64,000 nt of DNA. Origin: Isoetes taiwanensis (lineage: Eukaryota; Streptophyta; Lycopodiopsida; Isoetales; Isoetaceae). Shown piece after piece: positions 33,982 through 46,516 of this stretch (its first letter is position 1; each line of letters opens with the position of its first letter). Both the position numbers and the translations under genes were made by a program. The notes below the pieces were generated by a model. The model saw only the letters and a program-made list of their open reading frames with translations. It had not been told where the DNA came from and did not search any database. The stretch covers positions 2,757,487 through 2,821,486 of the forward strand of contig JAJEKV010000049.1 of assembly GCA_021234155.1 (NCBI GenBank). The letters are read 5' to 3'.

Positions 33982-35500
33982 TTGTGGGTTTTCGGTCCCG
34001 TAAAGCTTGCTCTGTTTTCTAAAGCTTATGCCTGCAGTAATACAAGCCTTCTCTTTACTTTCTCTTCTCCGACAGCCATGCAAACTATTGAGGCACAAGA
34101 GGATATGACTGCAGAGGATCTGCCTGGCACAGACGCTACGGCAAGGAACAGGGGTTTGGTAACAGAACAAGAAACAGAAGATTACAGAAATAAGAGATTG
34201 TCTACCGGCTAGAAACCGGAGATGCGGAATGGTAGATTCAACTACCATTCTGCAATAGAATCCTCTGCCACATGGCAGCAGGAAATTAACCCACAGCAAA
34301 AAATCGTGACCCAAATACCATATTGTAACTGTAACACAATAGAAGCTGTTACTGGTAGTAGCATTACTTGCACAAGCCATAATATAATAACCATAACTAT
34401 TGTATCCGACGTCAAGGAAAGGAGCAGCAGAGCATTCTTCGATTGGGCATTTTGGCCATTCAACTGCACCATAAGATGTGGTTTTTTTGAAAAGTGCCTG
34501 CTCATTAGATAAAACCCTTGATGATGTTTTTAAGCTTGATGACGTATCGTAGCAGAAAAAACCTGGAAGACCATAAGAGGCGCCCAGCACGCTTCTTGCA
34601 GCTGATTAGTGCACTCTTGTACATTTTTAGGCATTTGAAATGTTAAGCCATCTTTGATATCGTTATAAGCTTGAAGATTAGCAAGGTCAGCAGAAACAGC
34701 ACTGGCAAAGTATGGAGAATTAGGAGCATTAAAGAACCCTCTATACAGGCTAACATATTCAGGCTTTGATTTTTTATACTCATCTTGCAAAATGAAGGCA
34801 GGAACTAAGGAAGTACATTGGCTTGAAATACAGGAATAAACTAAAGACCAAGCCTTTATGTTAACAGTTCCCACCTCCTTCACATGGTAGTTGCTTTGGT
34901 AGACTACTACTGCTGATCTCTTAGTAGCTGATAATCCTCCCATCTCTGACACATTTTTGAGTAGCTCATTTTCTTTGGTAAGATCAAGGGTCTCCTTGTT
35001 GGGAGGAGCAGCCAATATCATAAACCTCCAGAATGACATTGGATGCCAGGATCCATCAGTTCCATTCAACATTTCCAACAGAGCATCTCCATAGCTCTGT
35101 CCAGCTATAGTAGCCAAGGCATCTAATTGTTTCACATCTGACAATTTTCCTTCGTTCACGTGCACAGAAGTAGCTGCAATTTCTTGACAAATTAGCCCGA
35201 CTAGAATTAGCAGCAACCCAAATCGCCCCATGATACTTCTCATACTTCTGTTGCCGCTATTAATCTATATTGGCACACTAGGACTGTCCTGTTGAATTCG
35301 TCCAACTAGCAATAACTTTCTCTAACATCTTTCTTGTCTTTTTCTTTTCGTTAGGTCGCGTATTGTTTTCCTGTTATTATAGTCTTTGCATCCCATGTTG
35401 GTCTTGGTTGGTATGATTTTTAATTAAAGGTGTTGGCCAATTGACAATGGCTAATTTTATTTTTTTTTATTTTTTTTTTTGCATTGTTGCATGCATACAT

Positions 35501-35685
35501 GAATAAGATAAAATAAGATAAGATGAATTTTTACGTCCACGGGAACCCAACGGGTTATGGGACGGCACATGCAAGGGCAACAGCCCATCTAAAACCTGGG
35601 GACTAGGCCCCATCACCAAACACAATAACCAAATATTAAAAGGCTACCAAGAATAAGATAAGATAATGCTAATGCTAATGGTAAA
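35501..35685 (-). mobile_element. Short SINE-like retroposon, copy 1 (minus strand)
   Basis: About 160 bp with a (TTATC)n-like 3' tail (35501-35525 on the plus strand) and the terminal sequence GTTGGGTTCCCGTGGACG before the tail. The same unit lies in opposite orientation at 61724-61899, and both copies begin at the same place (TTACCAxTAGCATTAGC). The 3' end resembles the ends of LINE copies A and B, so it may be mobilised by that LINE machinery. Confidence 0.75.
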
Positions 35686-35688
35686 TTT

Positions 35689-36222
35689 ATGCTTCTAAAA
35701 TTATCTAGACATAAGCAATCGGAATGGGTAGCTGCAGTTGGGAGGGAGCTAATTCGCGTTCTTGAAAGAGGCATGTGGCTTCTCAAACTCTGTGAGAGGG
35801 ATTGGTCCACCACGTCTGTCATAATTCCTAGCGGCCCTGCAGAGTTCTGTGAGATTATTGATGACATGAAAAGGTATGCTAAAATGATGAATATGTTGAT
35901 CCAAGCTTCTCCCCTTGATTCTGATAGAAAAAATGTGGTTAAACACTTTCAAAATAAGATAGATTCTGATACCTCCATTATGAAGACGACCTTGATTTGG
36001 GCTAGCAAACAGGACCAAAACGTGTTGCTGCAGAGCTTGAGCAAATCCGACAAACTCAAGCGTTCCTTGAAACCTTTGTTTGGAGGGCATAAATTTTATT
36101 TGCCATCATCTGCGACTACTTGCGCCGGGATATACAAAAAGCGGCTAGATAAAAGAATCTTGGATGTCTATAGCTTGGAAGTTGTCCTACGGAGATCTGC
36201 CGGGGAAGCAATGTTTCATTGA
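35689..36222 (+). CDS. Unidentified ORF, about 178 residues
   Basis: An open frame with non-random composition reads WVAAVGRELIRVLERGMWLL, CERDWSTTSVI, PAEFCEIIDDMKRYAKMM and LIWASKQDQNVLLQSL, ending at 36222. It begins right at the end of the SINE-like unit, so the true start could be lost. In another frame the sequence continues open past the stop (SYGDLPGKQCFIEWAKAAKA) to a donor GAAG|GTAAGA near 36293, so a frameshift is possible. I do not recognise the family. Confidence 0.4.
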   Translation: MLLKLSRHKQSEWVAAVGRELIRVLERGMWLLKLCERDWSTTSVIIPSGPAEFCEIIDDMKRYAKMMNMLIQASPLDSDRKNVVKHFQNKIDSDTSIMKTTLIWASKQDQNVLLQSLSKSDKLKRSLKPLFGGHKFYLPSSATTCAGIYKKRLDKRILDVYSLEVVLRRSAGEAMFH

Positions 36223-36299
36223 ATGGGCAAAAGCGGCAAAAGCGGTGGGTGGTTTTACGATGGATTATCTTTGTGTGGTGGTCTTTTTGAAGGTAAGAT

Positions 36300-38640
36300 T
36301 GTTGTGTATACAGACTAGGCTTTTGCTCGGAGAGTGGCTTTTGCATGTGCTCAGGTATTCTTCTTCATAGTATGTTCTATTATAGTCAGTTATGCGGTTT
36401 GTGTTTCAGACACTTTAATCAGAATCTGCTCTGTTTTAACATAATCCCCACAAAGAACAGAGGTAGGTGCGTGTTTATTTTTCCTTTTCCTACATCGCCG
36501 TTCTTCTTCTTTAGCCTTTATTCTACTTTAGATTCGTTCTAACGCATTTGCTTTCTTCTACAGCTCTTCTTAAAGCTGTAGCTGGTGCTTAGAGCAGGGT
36601 TCAATTCCCTGCCATTTGCTAAAACATGGCATAGAATATTCTGTTCGCTTAAGGAGTCGCTATAAGCAGGGGAGTTCTTTTCGGCAAGCCAAAAATCAGC
36701 TCTCAAGGTAGCTTCAAAGATAAAATTGTGTCTGTGGGAGGGATATAAGTTTCAATTTTGAATTTCTTAGAAGTTTCTATTATATAGGTGAATGTGTCAG
36801 TTGCAGAGGTCTTTTACCTTTGTAGACAGGCAGAGCTTAAGGAAATGCAGGTGAAGCCTCAATATATTTGCACGACCTTTTCTTTATTCGTTTGTATTTC
36901 TTGCAGTAGAATTCAATGAACCTAATAACAGGATTTACTATGTGTTTAGACTTAGAAGCAGCTTAGAAAAAGCGTGGGTGCAGCGGAAAAGAAGCTCTGC
37001 AGCACAATCGGTTCCAAAAGGTTCCTTTACCAAAAATGAAGGAACTTTATGCAAACCTTCTCTGTTTGTATTGTGCTTTGTGTGGCGCTTGAAAGGCTGA
37101 TGAAAAGTCTGGGATCCTTTAGAAGAACAGAGAAAGCGTGAACTCCATTAAGACTGTGATCTTGGAACAGGAGGTCTTTTTGATTGAGACATTATTTTCA
37201 TTGGTCTAACACTCTGCTAAATCTGCTGACTTTGAAATGAGAAATTTCTATATGGAGCTTGCTTCCCATGTGGACACATGCTGGCCTTCACACAATTTTA
37301 CGACTTAGACAAAGTTTCCTATTCATTGGGAAGCACAACCAACACACAGAATGTGGACTCTTAAGATGAACATGGCCATGTAAATTAAATTGCATTTCCC
37401 AACATTTCTTTTTTTTAATGAAACAACTAGAACAAGTAATTGGACACCATCTAAATTAAATTGAATGTATATATGCAACATAACATTACAATGTAACCAC
37501 ACAAAATCAATGTAATAGGCTGCTAACAATGTAATAACCTGCTTTTAGCGATGGTATGAACCAAATGTGCACAAACATTTGTATGTTAGACAAAAGTTCT
37601 AACAAATGTTACATGTTGAAAATATAAAGAATATATGTTGAACCATTGAAATAAATGTGCAGAAACGTTTGTATGTAGGGCCAAAGTTCTAACCAAGAAC
37701 ATGTTGAACCATTGAGATAAATATGCACAAATGTTTGTATGTAGGGCTAAAGTTCTAACTGCCACGTTACCTTTTTGTGTGCCTCTAAAAACAACAATGA
37801 TAAGGAAAAAACAGGCCAAGGAAAAACCACCATCCCAACTTTGTACTGAGCTTGGCTTTCTATAGTAATGTGAAAAATTAATACATTAGCAAGGGTTCAA
37901 ATCCCATGGGCATAACAACTAAAAAAGTATGGCATAATAGCAACTAAAATTATTGTGAAGGCAACTACCAGAATAATTAACAACTTCCCTAAAAATTGTC
38001 TCATTGCCTCATAAAAAAATTGTCTCATTGAAAAATGAAAAGCATCTAGCCTTAAAGGGTCGTCCAAGAAAAACTTCCATGACACCTTCCATGACCATAT
38101 CTTCTGGAGCAAAGAGCATATTGTATAAGACAATATCAACATTCTGGTTGCTATATTGTCGCTATAGTGATCGAAGGATCCAAATTCATGTCTCTTTGTC
38201 AACGGCCCAAATTTATGCCCTTTTTCCCTTCTAATCAAAACATCAACCTACGACCATGAGTTGATGCGAGGAGAACACCATCTAACAACATGAGAAAATG
38301 CAAGAGATAAGCGAAAAAAAAAGGGGAACAAATTAAAGAAGTGGAAGGGCTTTTAGGAAGAAAACAATGGAAATTCATCAAAAAAAGTCTAGACTCAATC
38401 CAAGGGCACCTCTGATGCACATGCATTTGCGCTGACCTCTAATACTTCGACTAACAAACATAGAAGACATTAAGAAGTCTTGCCAATGCATCAAGCTGTT
38501 CTAGGCCCAAGGACACAAATGTGGAAGCTTCTGAGAGAGTGATGAATTGGAAAGCAAGCTAGACACTGAATTAAAGGATAATGCATGAGTGGTGAGCCAA
38601 GACCTCAATATCACTGTTGCCTTAACATTTACAGGTCCAC
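36300..38640. other. Spacer with a tandem repeat, probably Helitron interior
   Basis: No recognised coding region. It lies upstream of the Helitron 3' end at 38675, so part of it may be that element's body. Confidence 0.4.
37565..37762. repeat. Imperfect tandem repeat, about 60-75 bp unit
   Basis: Three units contain ATGTTGAACCATTGAGATAAA, ATGTGCAGAAACGTTTGTATG and AAAGTTCTAAC with substitutions. Confidence 0.8.
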
Positions 38641-38647
38641 AACTTAT

Positions 38648-38675
38648 GCCCAGCAACGCTGGGCACCGTTACTAG
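38648..38675 (+). mobile_element. Helitron 3' end, copy H2 (plus strand)
   Basis: Hairpin GCCCAGCAACGCTGGGC (38648-38664), ACCGTTA, then CTAG (38672-38675) and host T. The terminal 28 nt are identical to the H1 end, but sequence further inside differs from H1 and H3, so this is a related but distinct element. Confidence 0.87.
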
Positions 38676-38689
38676 TGTTTACATAAAGT

Positions 38690-41600
38690 CAAACTATCTC
38701 AACAAAACGAATTTTTCAAATTTTTTGATTACCATGATATTTTTCTACACGAGATAGGGAAAACAAAACAAAAAACCACATGTCAATCTGAAGTCTGTGA
38801 AGAAAGATAGGGCCATTCAAATATGACAGGGTCAAAACTGCTTTTTGCCTCCTCAGAACCAATTATGGTTCCCAGAAGGCAATTGTAGATTAAATACAAC
38901 AACTTTCACAAGGAAATGCATTTTGAGCTAATATTTGATATATAAGCAACTGACAAGTTCCTCCATCCCATAAAAATGTTGGTTGGCCTTGGATTTGATG
39001 TTTGGACTTTCACTTTTGATCTCAATTTTAGGTAACTTGTAATAATAATTAATATTTCCCCATATAGAGCAAAACTTACTCTATGATGTCCTCTAAAAAA
39101 TCATAGTATGAAAGTTCAAAATTATGAAGCCAATGCAAAAACAAGCTCATTAAAAACGCAAAAGACATGGTCACAAGAAATCAAGAAAAGTTTCTGTACC
39201 TGAGCCCATTATTGGTCCATAGGCCCATTTAAAATGAATAACTTTCTTATGTTAATTTTGAGATATGAATAACATCTCATTTACTTTAATAATGAAAATA
39301 TTCGTTGATCATAACCTTGAGATTTGGATTAAACTTTATAGCATTAAATTCAAATATGTCTTCTATGTTTATTCTAGATTTACGCCTCGAGATGTGACTT
39401 TGAAAAATCGTATTCTCAAAATGTCCCATGTCATGAAATCAATGCAAAAAAATTCAAAGAAAAATATGGAAGTTTATGACTATAAAAAGTCAAGTTAGAC
39501 TACTATGTGCAGTTCCACTTGCAGACCATTATTGGTCCATAGTACTGAAAGTTTAAAAATTAATAAGACAACATCTTAATCAATTTTGATCTCAACTTTA
39601 GAATATAGTTTATGCATATAATTCTCTATAGGATAAAATTAATTGGTTAGACGAGCTTGCATAATTTGAGGGCAATGTTTAAGCAAAAGCAACTGTGAAT
39701 TTATGGGGTACTTATTCGCCAATTTAATCTACATGGACTTCCACTCACACGTTTCAAAAATTATGTTATTAAAGGTAAGAAACCATGGTATCATTATGGG
39801 GACAAAATGGATAAGACTAGTGAGAGATATATGCTCTATACACTTGGTCTAGTTATGGACCATAAATGGTTCATGCTTAATTATATTCGTATCTTTAAAA
39901 TAATACGTTATTTCAATATGAAAATGGAGAGTTATATTGCAAAGGAAGGCCCGCATTCATGAAAAATATAGTGTATATGAAAGATGACCTACTTGTAACA
40001 TTATCCTACTAAAACTCTAATGATTTGTAGCAGCAATGGATATACCAGTTTTATACTAGTAAAAAATAACCATGTTTCTCTCTATCTTTTTGCAAGAAAG
40101 CCACACAACCTGCATAAGGGATCTATATATATGTCCCTTGTCATATTTTGAACCATTTGAAAGGCTTATTTCGAGAAGAAATATAGCATGTTCTCTACGA
40201 AGCTGAGAAAGACGCATCAAAGGTAATACGATTTAATTTTTTATTCTTATACTTAAACTTCACGATCTTCACTTTCACAAATCCCATACTTACTTTCTTT
40301 CTTCTTGAACAACCCCGCAAGTAATGGTAGTATGGCATGAAACCTTCAATCTCCATCTAGGTTTGCATCTAAATCCAGATCAAGGCGTTTGCATCTACAT
40401 CTGGGTGTTTGCATCTCCAGCTAGATTTGCTGGTAAGTATTGGCTTAGGCTAGGATAAAATTGGCAGAGGCTAGGGATGGAAGGTAAAGAAATTTTGTGG
40501 CATTGTACCGGGCAGCCGCTATAGCAGAACAAGGCATTGAAGAAGCTATGGCAGAACAGGTGCTGCCCTGGTATGGCGGCAGACAGACAAACCGGTTTGA
40601 ACATCTGCAATTGGGCAGACCGTCTGGCTTGCTTGCTATGACAGACCTTGCTATGATTTTGCTCTGAGCTATTTTCCTTTGCTGACGATTTGCCTTGCAA
40701 AGGGACATGCTTATAGCTGACCTGAGTTATTTTCCTGCAGCGCTGCCACAAGTTGTACCATTGGGATGGCCTTTTTTTTTGTTCTTTGAGCTTCCGTGCA
40801 TACTGGTCCGTTTTGCACCATTGCTTCCTGCATTCAGATTTTAGTTAAAATTCTAGGGGTCATTGATTTGGCATAAAAGGCAGAATATTCGCCAGATCAA
40901 TGGTTCCCAATAAAATTTAAACATGATGCGATAATAAGTGCAAATGAATGAATGACCTACATATAGCAGTTCGTAAATGATAAAACTTCCATATAAAAGT
41001 TCTCTAAGAAAATTATAGCGTTGCCCTATCCGGACATAACCATTTTCATGCAAAAGAATGGCTGCATTATTACGAGGGCTACATTATTATAAAACTTGCA
41101 GCCTATACATGCCATGAATGAATAGATACTTAATTGAATTACAACATGATCTGGCTCTCATGTTGCAAGCTCTTTGATTACCCATCGTAGCTTTGACATG
41201 CAAGCATCTGCATAACAATAATAACACAATAAGAGAGAAGAAGTGAAGATAAATAAATTCTCTCTTTTCTACATTCAAAAATAAACGTCAGCAGTAAAAT
41301 TGGATTGAATCGAATTGAATTAGTAGAAAAGCATGAATAGGGCGACAAATGCAAGAAAGTCATATTTAATTAAAGTGGGACTCATTCCATTCCCATTTTT
41401 TTTCGGAACCCTGTTAATTTACACGAAAAGGAGCACCCCGACCCGAGAACTATCCTTAATTCGAATTTTTGTCTAGAACTCTGCATCGAGGCTTTCCTCC
41501 AGTTTTCCCTGGATAGCGAGTCGAGAACAAGAACAATGCAACTGAAACAAAGGAAATTCAGTAAAGATTGAAACCAAAGCTCTAGTTGAAAAAGAATTTT

Positions 41601-42170
41601 TATTAATAAATTGAATAGGTACAATGTATTTTACATCGGACGCAGAGACCATGGCGGTCTTCTTTGTCACATGATTACATCATCTTGGTAAGTGGTCCAC
41701 CTTAGGGGATTAACTTGGCGCTTCTTCACGCCGACCGTAAGCCTTGGGGGCAACTGAAGAGTGTGGAATGCCTCACGTGGAGGTGCCTCACGGAGCTACC
41801 GGCCGACTGTCCACCCGACTTCTCCACTTTCGCCTCCTGCGGCTTTTCATCGAATATGCTCCTTCCCCAACCTCCGTGGATGTTATGCAATGCTTGCAAG
41901 ATGCTTTGAGGTTCGGACTGTCTCTCAAATTTCTTGGCGTGTTCTTTATCCCTGTGGGTGTGCATGGCGCCCCGATTCACGAGCAACCTTATCCCAAAGG
42001 CCGGGCAAGAGTGTAGCGTGAGCGGGATCTGTGCCAGAACGGTATTTCTTCCGCCTTGAGCGGGATCTGTGCCGCCTGGAGTGGTCTCTGTGATGCCTGA
42101 GCGGGATCTGTGCTGGTGTCGGATCTGTGCCTGAACCACCTGGAGCAAGGAGAGTCTATGATTAACAATT
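38690..42170. other. Spacer, nothing firmly recognised
   Basis: AT-rich to about 41.5 kb. From 41.56 to 42.15 kb composition rises and GCGGGATCTGTGCC-type strings recur (about 42017, 42060, 42097). This looks like another diverged repeat into which, or next to which, the Copia element was truncated. Minus-strand ORF 42262-41726 is open for 178 codons but has no recognisable domain. Confidence 0.4.
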
Positions 42171-42319
42171 ACGGTGCCATTAGTCAAAACGAAGAAAAGA
42201 ATGTTGAAATCACACACGGAAGCATACAAGAGGAAGGGGAAGAGGAGGAAGATCAAATTCAAGCTTCAGGGGAAGAGGAAGAGGCAGAGGTCGAAAAATA
42301 AATGCTGAGGCAAATGTGG

Positions 42320-43859
42320 CAGAATTGATGAGGAAAAATCTGAAGACGATGATGAGGTAAGAAAATTTAAATTATTTTCCATATGTGAAAATCTAAATGA
42401 TGACAATCTTCTGATTTTAGATAGTGGAGCAGAAAGGTCAATTGCATGCTCATCAAAAATCTTGAAAGATTGCAAAGGAGCTAATGGAGGCCATGTGCAA
42501 GTAGGAAATGGGGATTTACAGAAAATTAGAGATGTTGGTGTACTTGAAATCTTTGATTTGAATGGAAAAAGTGTGAATTTGAACAATGTTCTATGTGTAC
42601 CAAGCTTGGTCAGAAATCTTATATCTATTTCTCAACTTGTGGACATGGGTTTTAAAGTGGTGTTTGAACAAATGGATTGCAAAATATATGAAGGAAATGA
42701 ATTAGAAAAACTGGGAAGACGAGTAGGAAATCTGTTTGGAATAGATTTACATGGACATGGAAGTATCAATCTAGTTACAAATCCTGATGTAGAAATCTGG
42801 CATGAGAGATTGGGCCACACTAACATCAAAAATATTGAAATGATGGTTAAGCAGGGATGGATTAAATCAGCAGATGAAGTCAAAGAAAATTTCACATGTA
42901 AAGGCTGCCAGTTAGGAAAACACTCAAGATTACCATTCTCAAAGGCAAAGAAGAAAACAAAGGATGTGCTTGAATTAATTCATACTGACTTGTGTGGACC
43001 ATTAAATGTAACAGGAATTACAGGGAAAAGATACTTCATAACTTTTGTGGATGACCACAGTAGGAAAACAAAAGTTTACTGCTTGAAGACTAAGGACTTA
43101 GCTTTTGAAGCATTCAAAACATTTGCTGCAGAGGTCGAGTGTGAAACTGGAAAAAGAATCAAGTGTGTTCGATCAGACAGAGGAGGTGAGTATATGTCTG
43201 GTAGATTTACAAAATATTGCTTGAATAGGGGAATAAAAAGGCAATATACATGTAGCCACACACCTCAATAAAATGGAGTTGCAGAAAGAAAGAATAAATC
43301 AATCCTAAATGCTGTTAGATCTATGCTTAAACATGCAGGGTTGCCAAATTTCCTTTGGGAAGAAGCAGTAAAACTCTTTGTCATGATTCAGAATGTTTTG
43401 CCAACAAAAAGCCTTCAAGGTACAATTCCAGAATATGTATGGTCAGGTAGACTACCTAATTTTGAAAAATATAAAGTGTATGGGTGCTTGGGATATACAC
43501 ATGTGCCTAAAGAAAACAGATCGAAGATGGATGATAGGTCAATCATAACCTATTTAGTAGGTTATGATGAACATGCAAAAGGTTATAGAATGTATAATCC
43601 TATGAGAAGAAATATCATAATTAGCAGAGATGTTACCTTTGTGGAAAAGGAGTTGTACAGGCCAAGAATAAATATCCATGATAAATCTGAAACTAAGGAA
43701 AGTCAGGTTCCAGAATTCGATGAGGATGAACAGAATAATGACATTCATAAGCAAAATGAAATTATTGAACAGGATATACCTGAGGATGAAAAGGATGCAG
43801 AAAATCATGGTGTAGATCTGAGCCAAGAAAGAAATGCGAGAAGAAGAAAATGTTCATGA
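42320..43859 (+). pseudogene. Copia protease-integrase region
   Basis: Protease active site DSGAERSIA (about 42420). The pre-integrase region has VEIWHERLGHTNIK and the zinc-binding CKGCQLGKHSRLPF. The integrase core has ELIHTDLCGPL, FVDDHSRKTKVY and CVRSDRGGEYMSG, followed by HTPQ, a TAA stop at 43269-43271 and NGVAERKN. The intact family motif is HTPQQNGVAERKN, so one Gln codon became a stop. The frame then continues to 43859 with FLWEEAVK and GCLGYTHVPKENRSKMD. Confidence 0.92.
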
Positions 43860-43861
43860 GC

Positions 43862-45569
43862 AAAGATAAAACAAACACTAGGAAAAGAAGATCTGAAAGT
43901 CAAAGATTGATTGAGGAGGCAAACATTGACACAAACTTATATGGCAGAAAAGATGATGGAAAAAGCTCAAGATTGCAGCTACTTGAACAAGATCCTGAAA
44001 TGTTTTTAGTCATGGAAACAGAGTACCGTAAAACATTTGATGAGGCATAAATGGCAATGGATGCAAACAAGTGGAAAAAGGCTATGAAAGAGGAAATAGA
44101 ATCATTTGAAAGAACCAAGTACATACGAACTAGTTGATCTACCAAAAGGAAAGGATCTTTGTGGGAAATAGATGGCTTTACAAGATAAAAAAAGAATTCG
44201 ATGGCAAAGTCCTAAATACAAAGCCGATTAGTGGCGGGGGTTTTCCGGTAAGAAAGGCATAGATTTTGAGGAGACATATTCACTGTGGTCAAATTAACAA
44301 GCATAAGAATGATTATAGCTATGGCAAATGCTTTAAATTTGGAACTCCATCATATGGATGTGTGCACTTTGCATTTTTAATTTGAATTAGAAGAGGAGGT
44401 TTATATGAAACAGGCTCAAGGCTTTGAAAAGGAACAAGGAAAAGTGTGGAAACTAAAACGTGCAGTATATGGGCTTAAACAAGCACCAAGACAATGGAAT
44501 ATTTGTATAAATCAGTTCTTAAAGGAGCAGGGATACGAGAAGCTTGCAAATGATGGAAATGTATACATTATGAGAAAGGGAGACAGATTTTGTATTCTAG
44601 CAATCTATGTGGATGATTGTGTACTAGCAGCAAATGATATGAACAATGCAATGCAAAGAGGGGCTTAAAAGAAGATACAAAATGTCTGATCTAGGAGAAC
44701 TCAACAAATTTTTGGGAATACAAGTCAGGAGACATAAAGAAAAGAAGGTAATTTCGATGTGTCAAAGTGAATACATAGATGCAGTTTTAGATAAATTCAA
44801 CATGCAAGATTGTAACCCAGTAAAATCACCTATTCTGGCTGGGACTAAGATATCTAAGGATATGTGTCCAAAAACAGATAAGGAAAGGGAATATATGTCA
44901 AAGGTTCCATATAGACAATTAGTGGGATGCTTATTATTTATTGCAAATAATACCAGGCCTGATATAGCCTTTGTTGTGAATGTATTAAGCAGATACAACA
45001 ATGACCCTGGACAAGGTTACTGGAAGATTGCTAAAAAGGTACTCAGGTTTCTAAAGGGATCAAAGTATAAAGGAATAGTATATGGAACAGAAAATCTGCA
45101 ACTTCAAGCATACTGATTGATGCTGATTGGTGTGGAGATATAGATGAAAAGAAAATCGACATCCGGATATGTGCTATTATTAGGTGGAGGACCTATTAGC
45201 TGGAGAAGCAAGAAGCAGTCATCAATTGCATTATCTACTGCAGAATCAGAATATGCATCTACCACCCTGGCTGCAAAAGAAATAATTTGGACTAGGAGGA
45301 TGCTAGAAGAACTTGGAATCAATCAGGAAGGAAGTACAGAATTGCATTGTGATAATCAAAGCTGCATAGCAATGACCAAAAATCCAGTCTTGCACGAGAG
45401 GACAAAACATATAGAGATAGAAATGCATTACATTAGAGATATGGTAAACAAAGGAGAAATTACATTGAAATATGTATGCTCAAAAGATCAAGTGGCTGAC
45501 ATTTTGACAAAAGGTTTAGGATGCAGAAGATTTCAAGAACTATCTGAAAAACCGGTAGCAAAGAAATAA
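43862..45569 (+). pseudogene. Copia reverse transcriptase-RNase H region
   Basis: RT N-terminal parts at 43.86-44.40 kb are broken by several frameshifts. From 44405 the frame is good: VWKLKRAVYGLKQAPRQWN and the catalytic ILAIYVDDCVL (YVDD at 44606-44617), then after a frameshift YKMSDLGELNKFLGIQV and RPDIAFVVNVLSRY. RNase H has KSTSGYVLLLGGGPISW, ALSTAESEYAS and LHCDNQSCIAMTKNP, ending DILTKGLG at about 45520. Confidence 0.92.
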
Positions 45570-45593
45570 CAGGATTATGATTTGAAAGGGGAA

Positions 45594-46516
45594 TGTTGGA
45601 AATGTTCATATCATAATCCAAGGTTTACAATCTGTTAGTGCAGCATGGCAATAAATCAATCATGTGATAGACCTACAGGTGATTATATGTTGCAGCAGGT
45701 TACAAAATTGCAGTTAAAGAATATAAGAGTATGATTAAGGCTAGTGGTCTATATGACACTGGAATCTTGAATGATTAATGGTAAATTATAGTGGTCTATA
45801 TGACACTAGAATATATGCAAGGGATATGGTCGATATGACAACACCAGTTTGAATGAAGATGAACTCTAGTGGTCTATATGACACTAGAACATATGCTGGA
45901 AATATTAGGTCGATGACTAAACTATTAAATGAGACAATTGAGCCTAAGGTAATTGTGCCTAAGGTAATTGTCTTTATTTATAAAGTTGACCTTAGAAGAA
46001 ATCTCGGTCCAATCAAGTTGGAGCCAAAGAATAATTCAAATCTCGGTCCAATGTGAGAATGCCGGATTTGATCTCTGTGGTGCGGCGGTTAGGCTTAACC
46101 GCCGGAACTGTCTGCTAACCATGAATATAAGATGTACAGGGGTGGATAGGGTGTTCAGTTTTGGTGGATTCACGATCAGAGGGGAAAACGAAGTGAAGGT
46201 CTGTATATTGACTTGTAATTAGACATTGAAAGATTTTTCAATGGTCATGAAGAAGAGAATACATGAAATGTAAAGTTTATTTTTGACTCTACTATCTAGA
46301 AGAATGAATATATGATATGAAAATGTTGAAGCTAATGACATCTAGGAATGCATTATTTGAATATATCTGGTTTTGAAGAGAAGTCACTTGAATTGGTATT
46401 GTTCTAAAGGTGATGACATGATTATGAGTTTATGAAGTATCATAAGTTAAGTTCTTGTTGATGAACATGATTGTTAACATCATAATTATTTGATTGTTGA
46501 CATCTATTTTCTGACA
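45594..46516 (+). repeat. Copia 3' LTR
   Basis: It starts TGTTGGAAATGTTC directly after the polypurine tract. Its end is placed at TTCTGACA (46516) or at the ATCAACA that follows (46523). It contains three copies of AGTGGTCTATATGACACT (about 45744, 45789, 45868), likely enhancer-type subrepeats of U3. The 5' LTR is absent, so the length cannot be confirmed by comparison. Confidence 0.75.

Larger units (their letters stand above)
32597..35243 (-). pseudogene. Unrecognised secreted/multi-pass membrane protein gene with two frame breaks
   Basis: The start at 35243 (or the Met four codons on) gives a clear signal peptide, MGRFGLLLILVGLICQEIAA. About 200 Cys-containing residues follow (for example AWSLVYSCISSQC, NVQECTNQLQEAC). 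Near 34590 the frame changes to VLGASYGLPGFFCYD and WPKCPIEECSAAPFLDVG. After an intron (about 34.25-33.51 kb) a second exon gives FKECSYRATIDAMYEKL, ASHYITVTSTWEV, and a membrane helix ALSMATFIGLVSLIG. A second frame break near 33030 leads to CVCLCFLNVGIRCVVYG and a last helix PLIWGCYILACLFALLITA, ending at 32597. The layout is an extracellular domain with about three C-terminal helices. The breaks could be decay or assembly error. I do not recognise the family. Confidence 0.6.
42180..46516 (+). mobile_element. Copia-type LTR retrotransposon, 5'-truncated
   Basis: Internal order protease, integrase, reverse transcriptase, RNase H identifies Ty1/Copia. The 5' LTR, primer-binding site and most of gag are missing. 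Only an Arg/Gly-rich stretch (RGRGRGGRSNSS at about 42230) remains of gag. A polypurine tract AAAGGGGAA (45585-45593) precedes the 3' LTR, which starts TGTTGGAAATG. Stops and frameshifts make it inactive. Confidence 0.92.

Noticed and set aside
41726-42262. Minus-strand ORF of 178 codons next to the Copia element
   Set aside because: No recognisable gag, pol or cellular domain. It contains repeated GGCACAGATCCCGC-type DNA, so it is probably repeat sequence.
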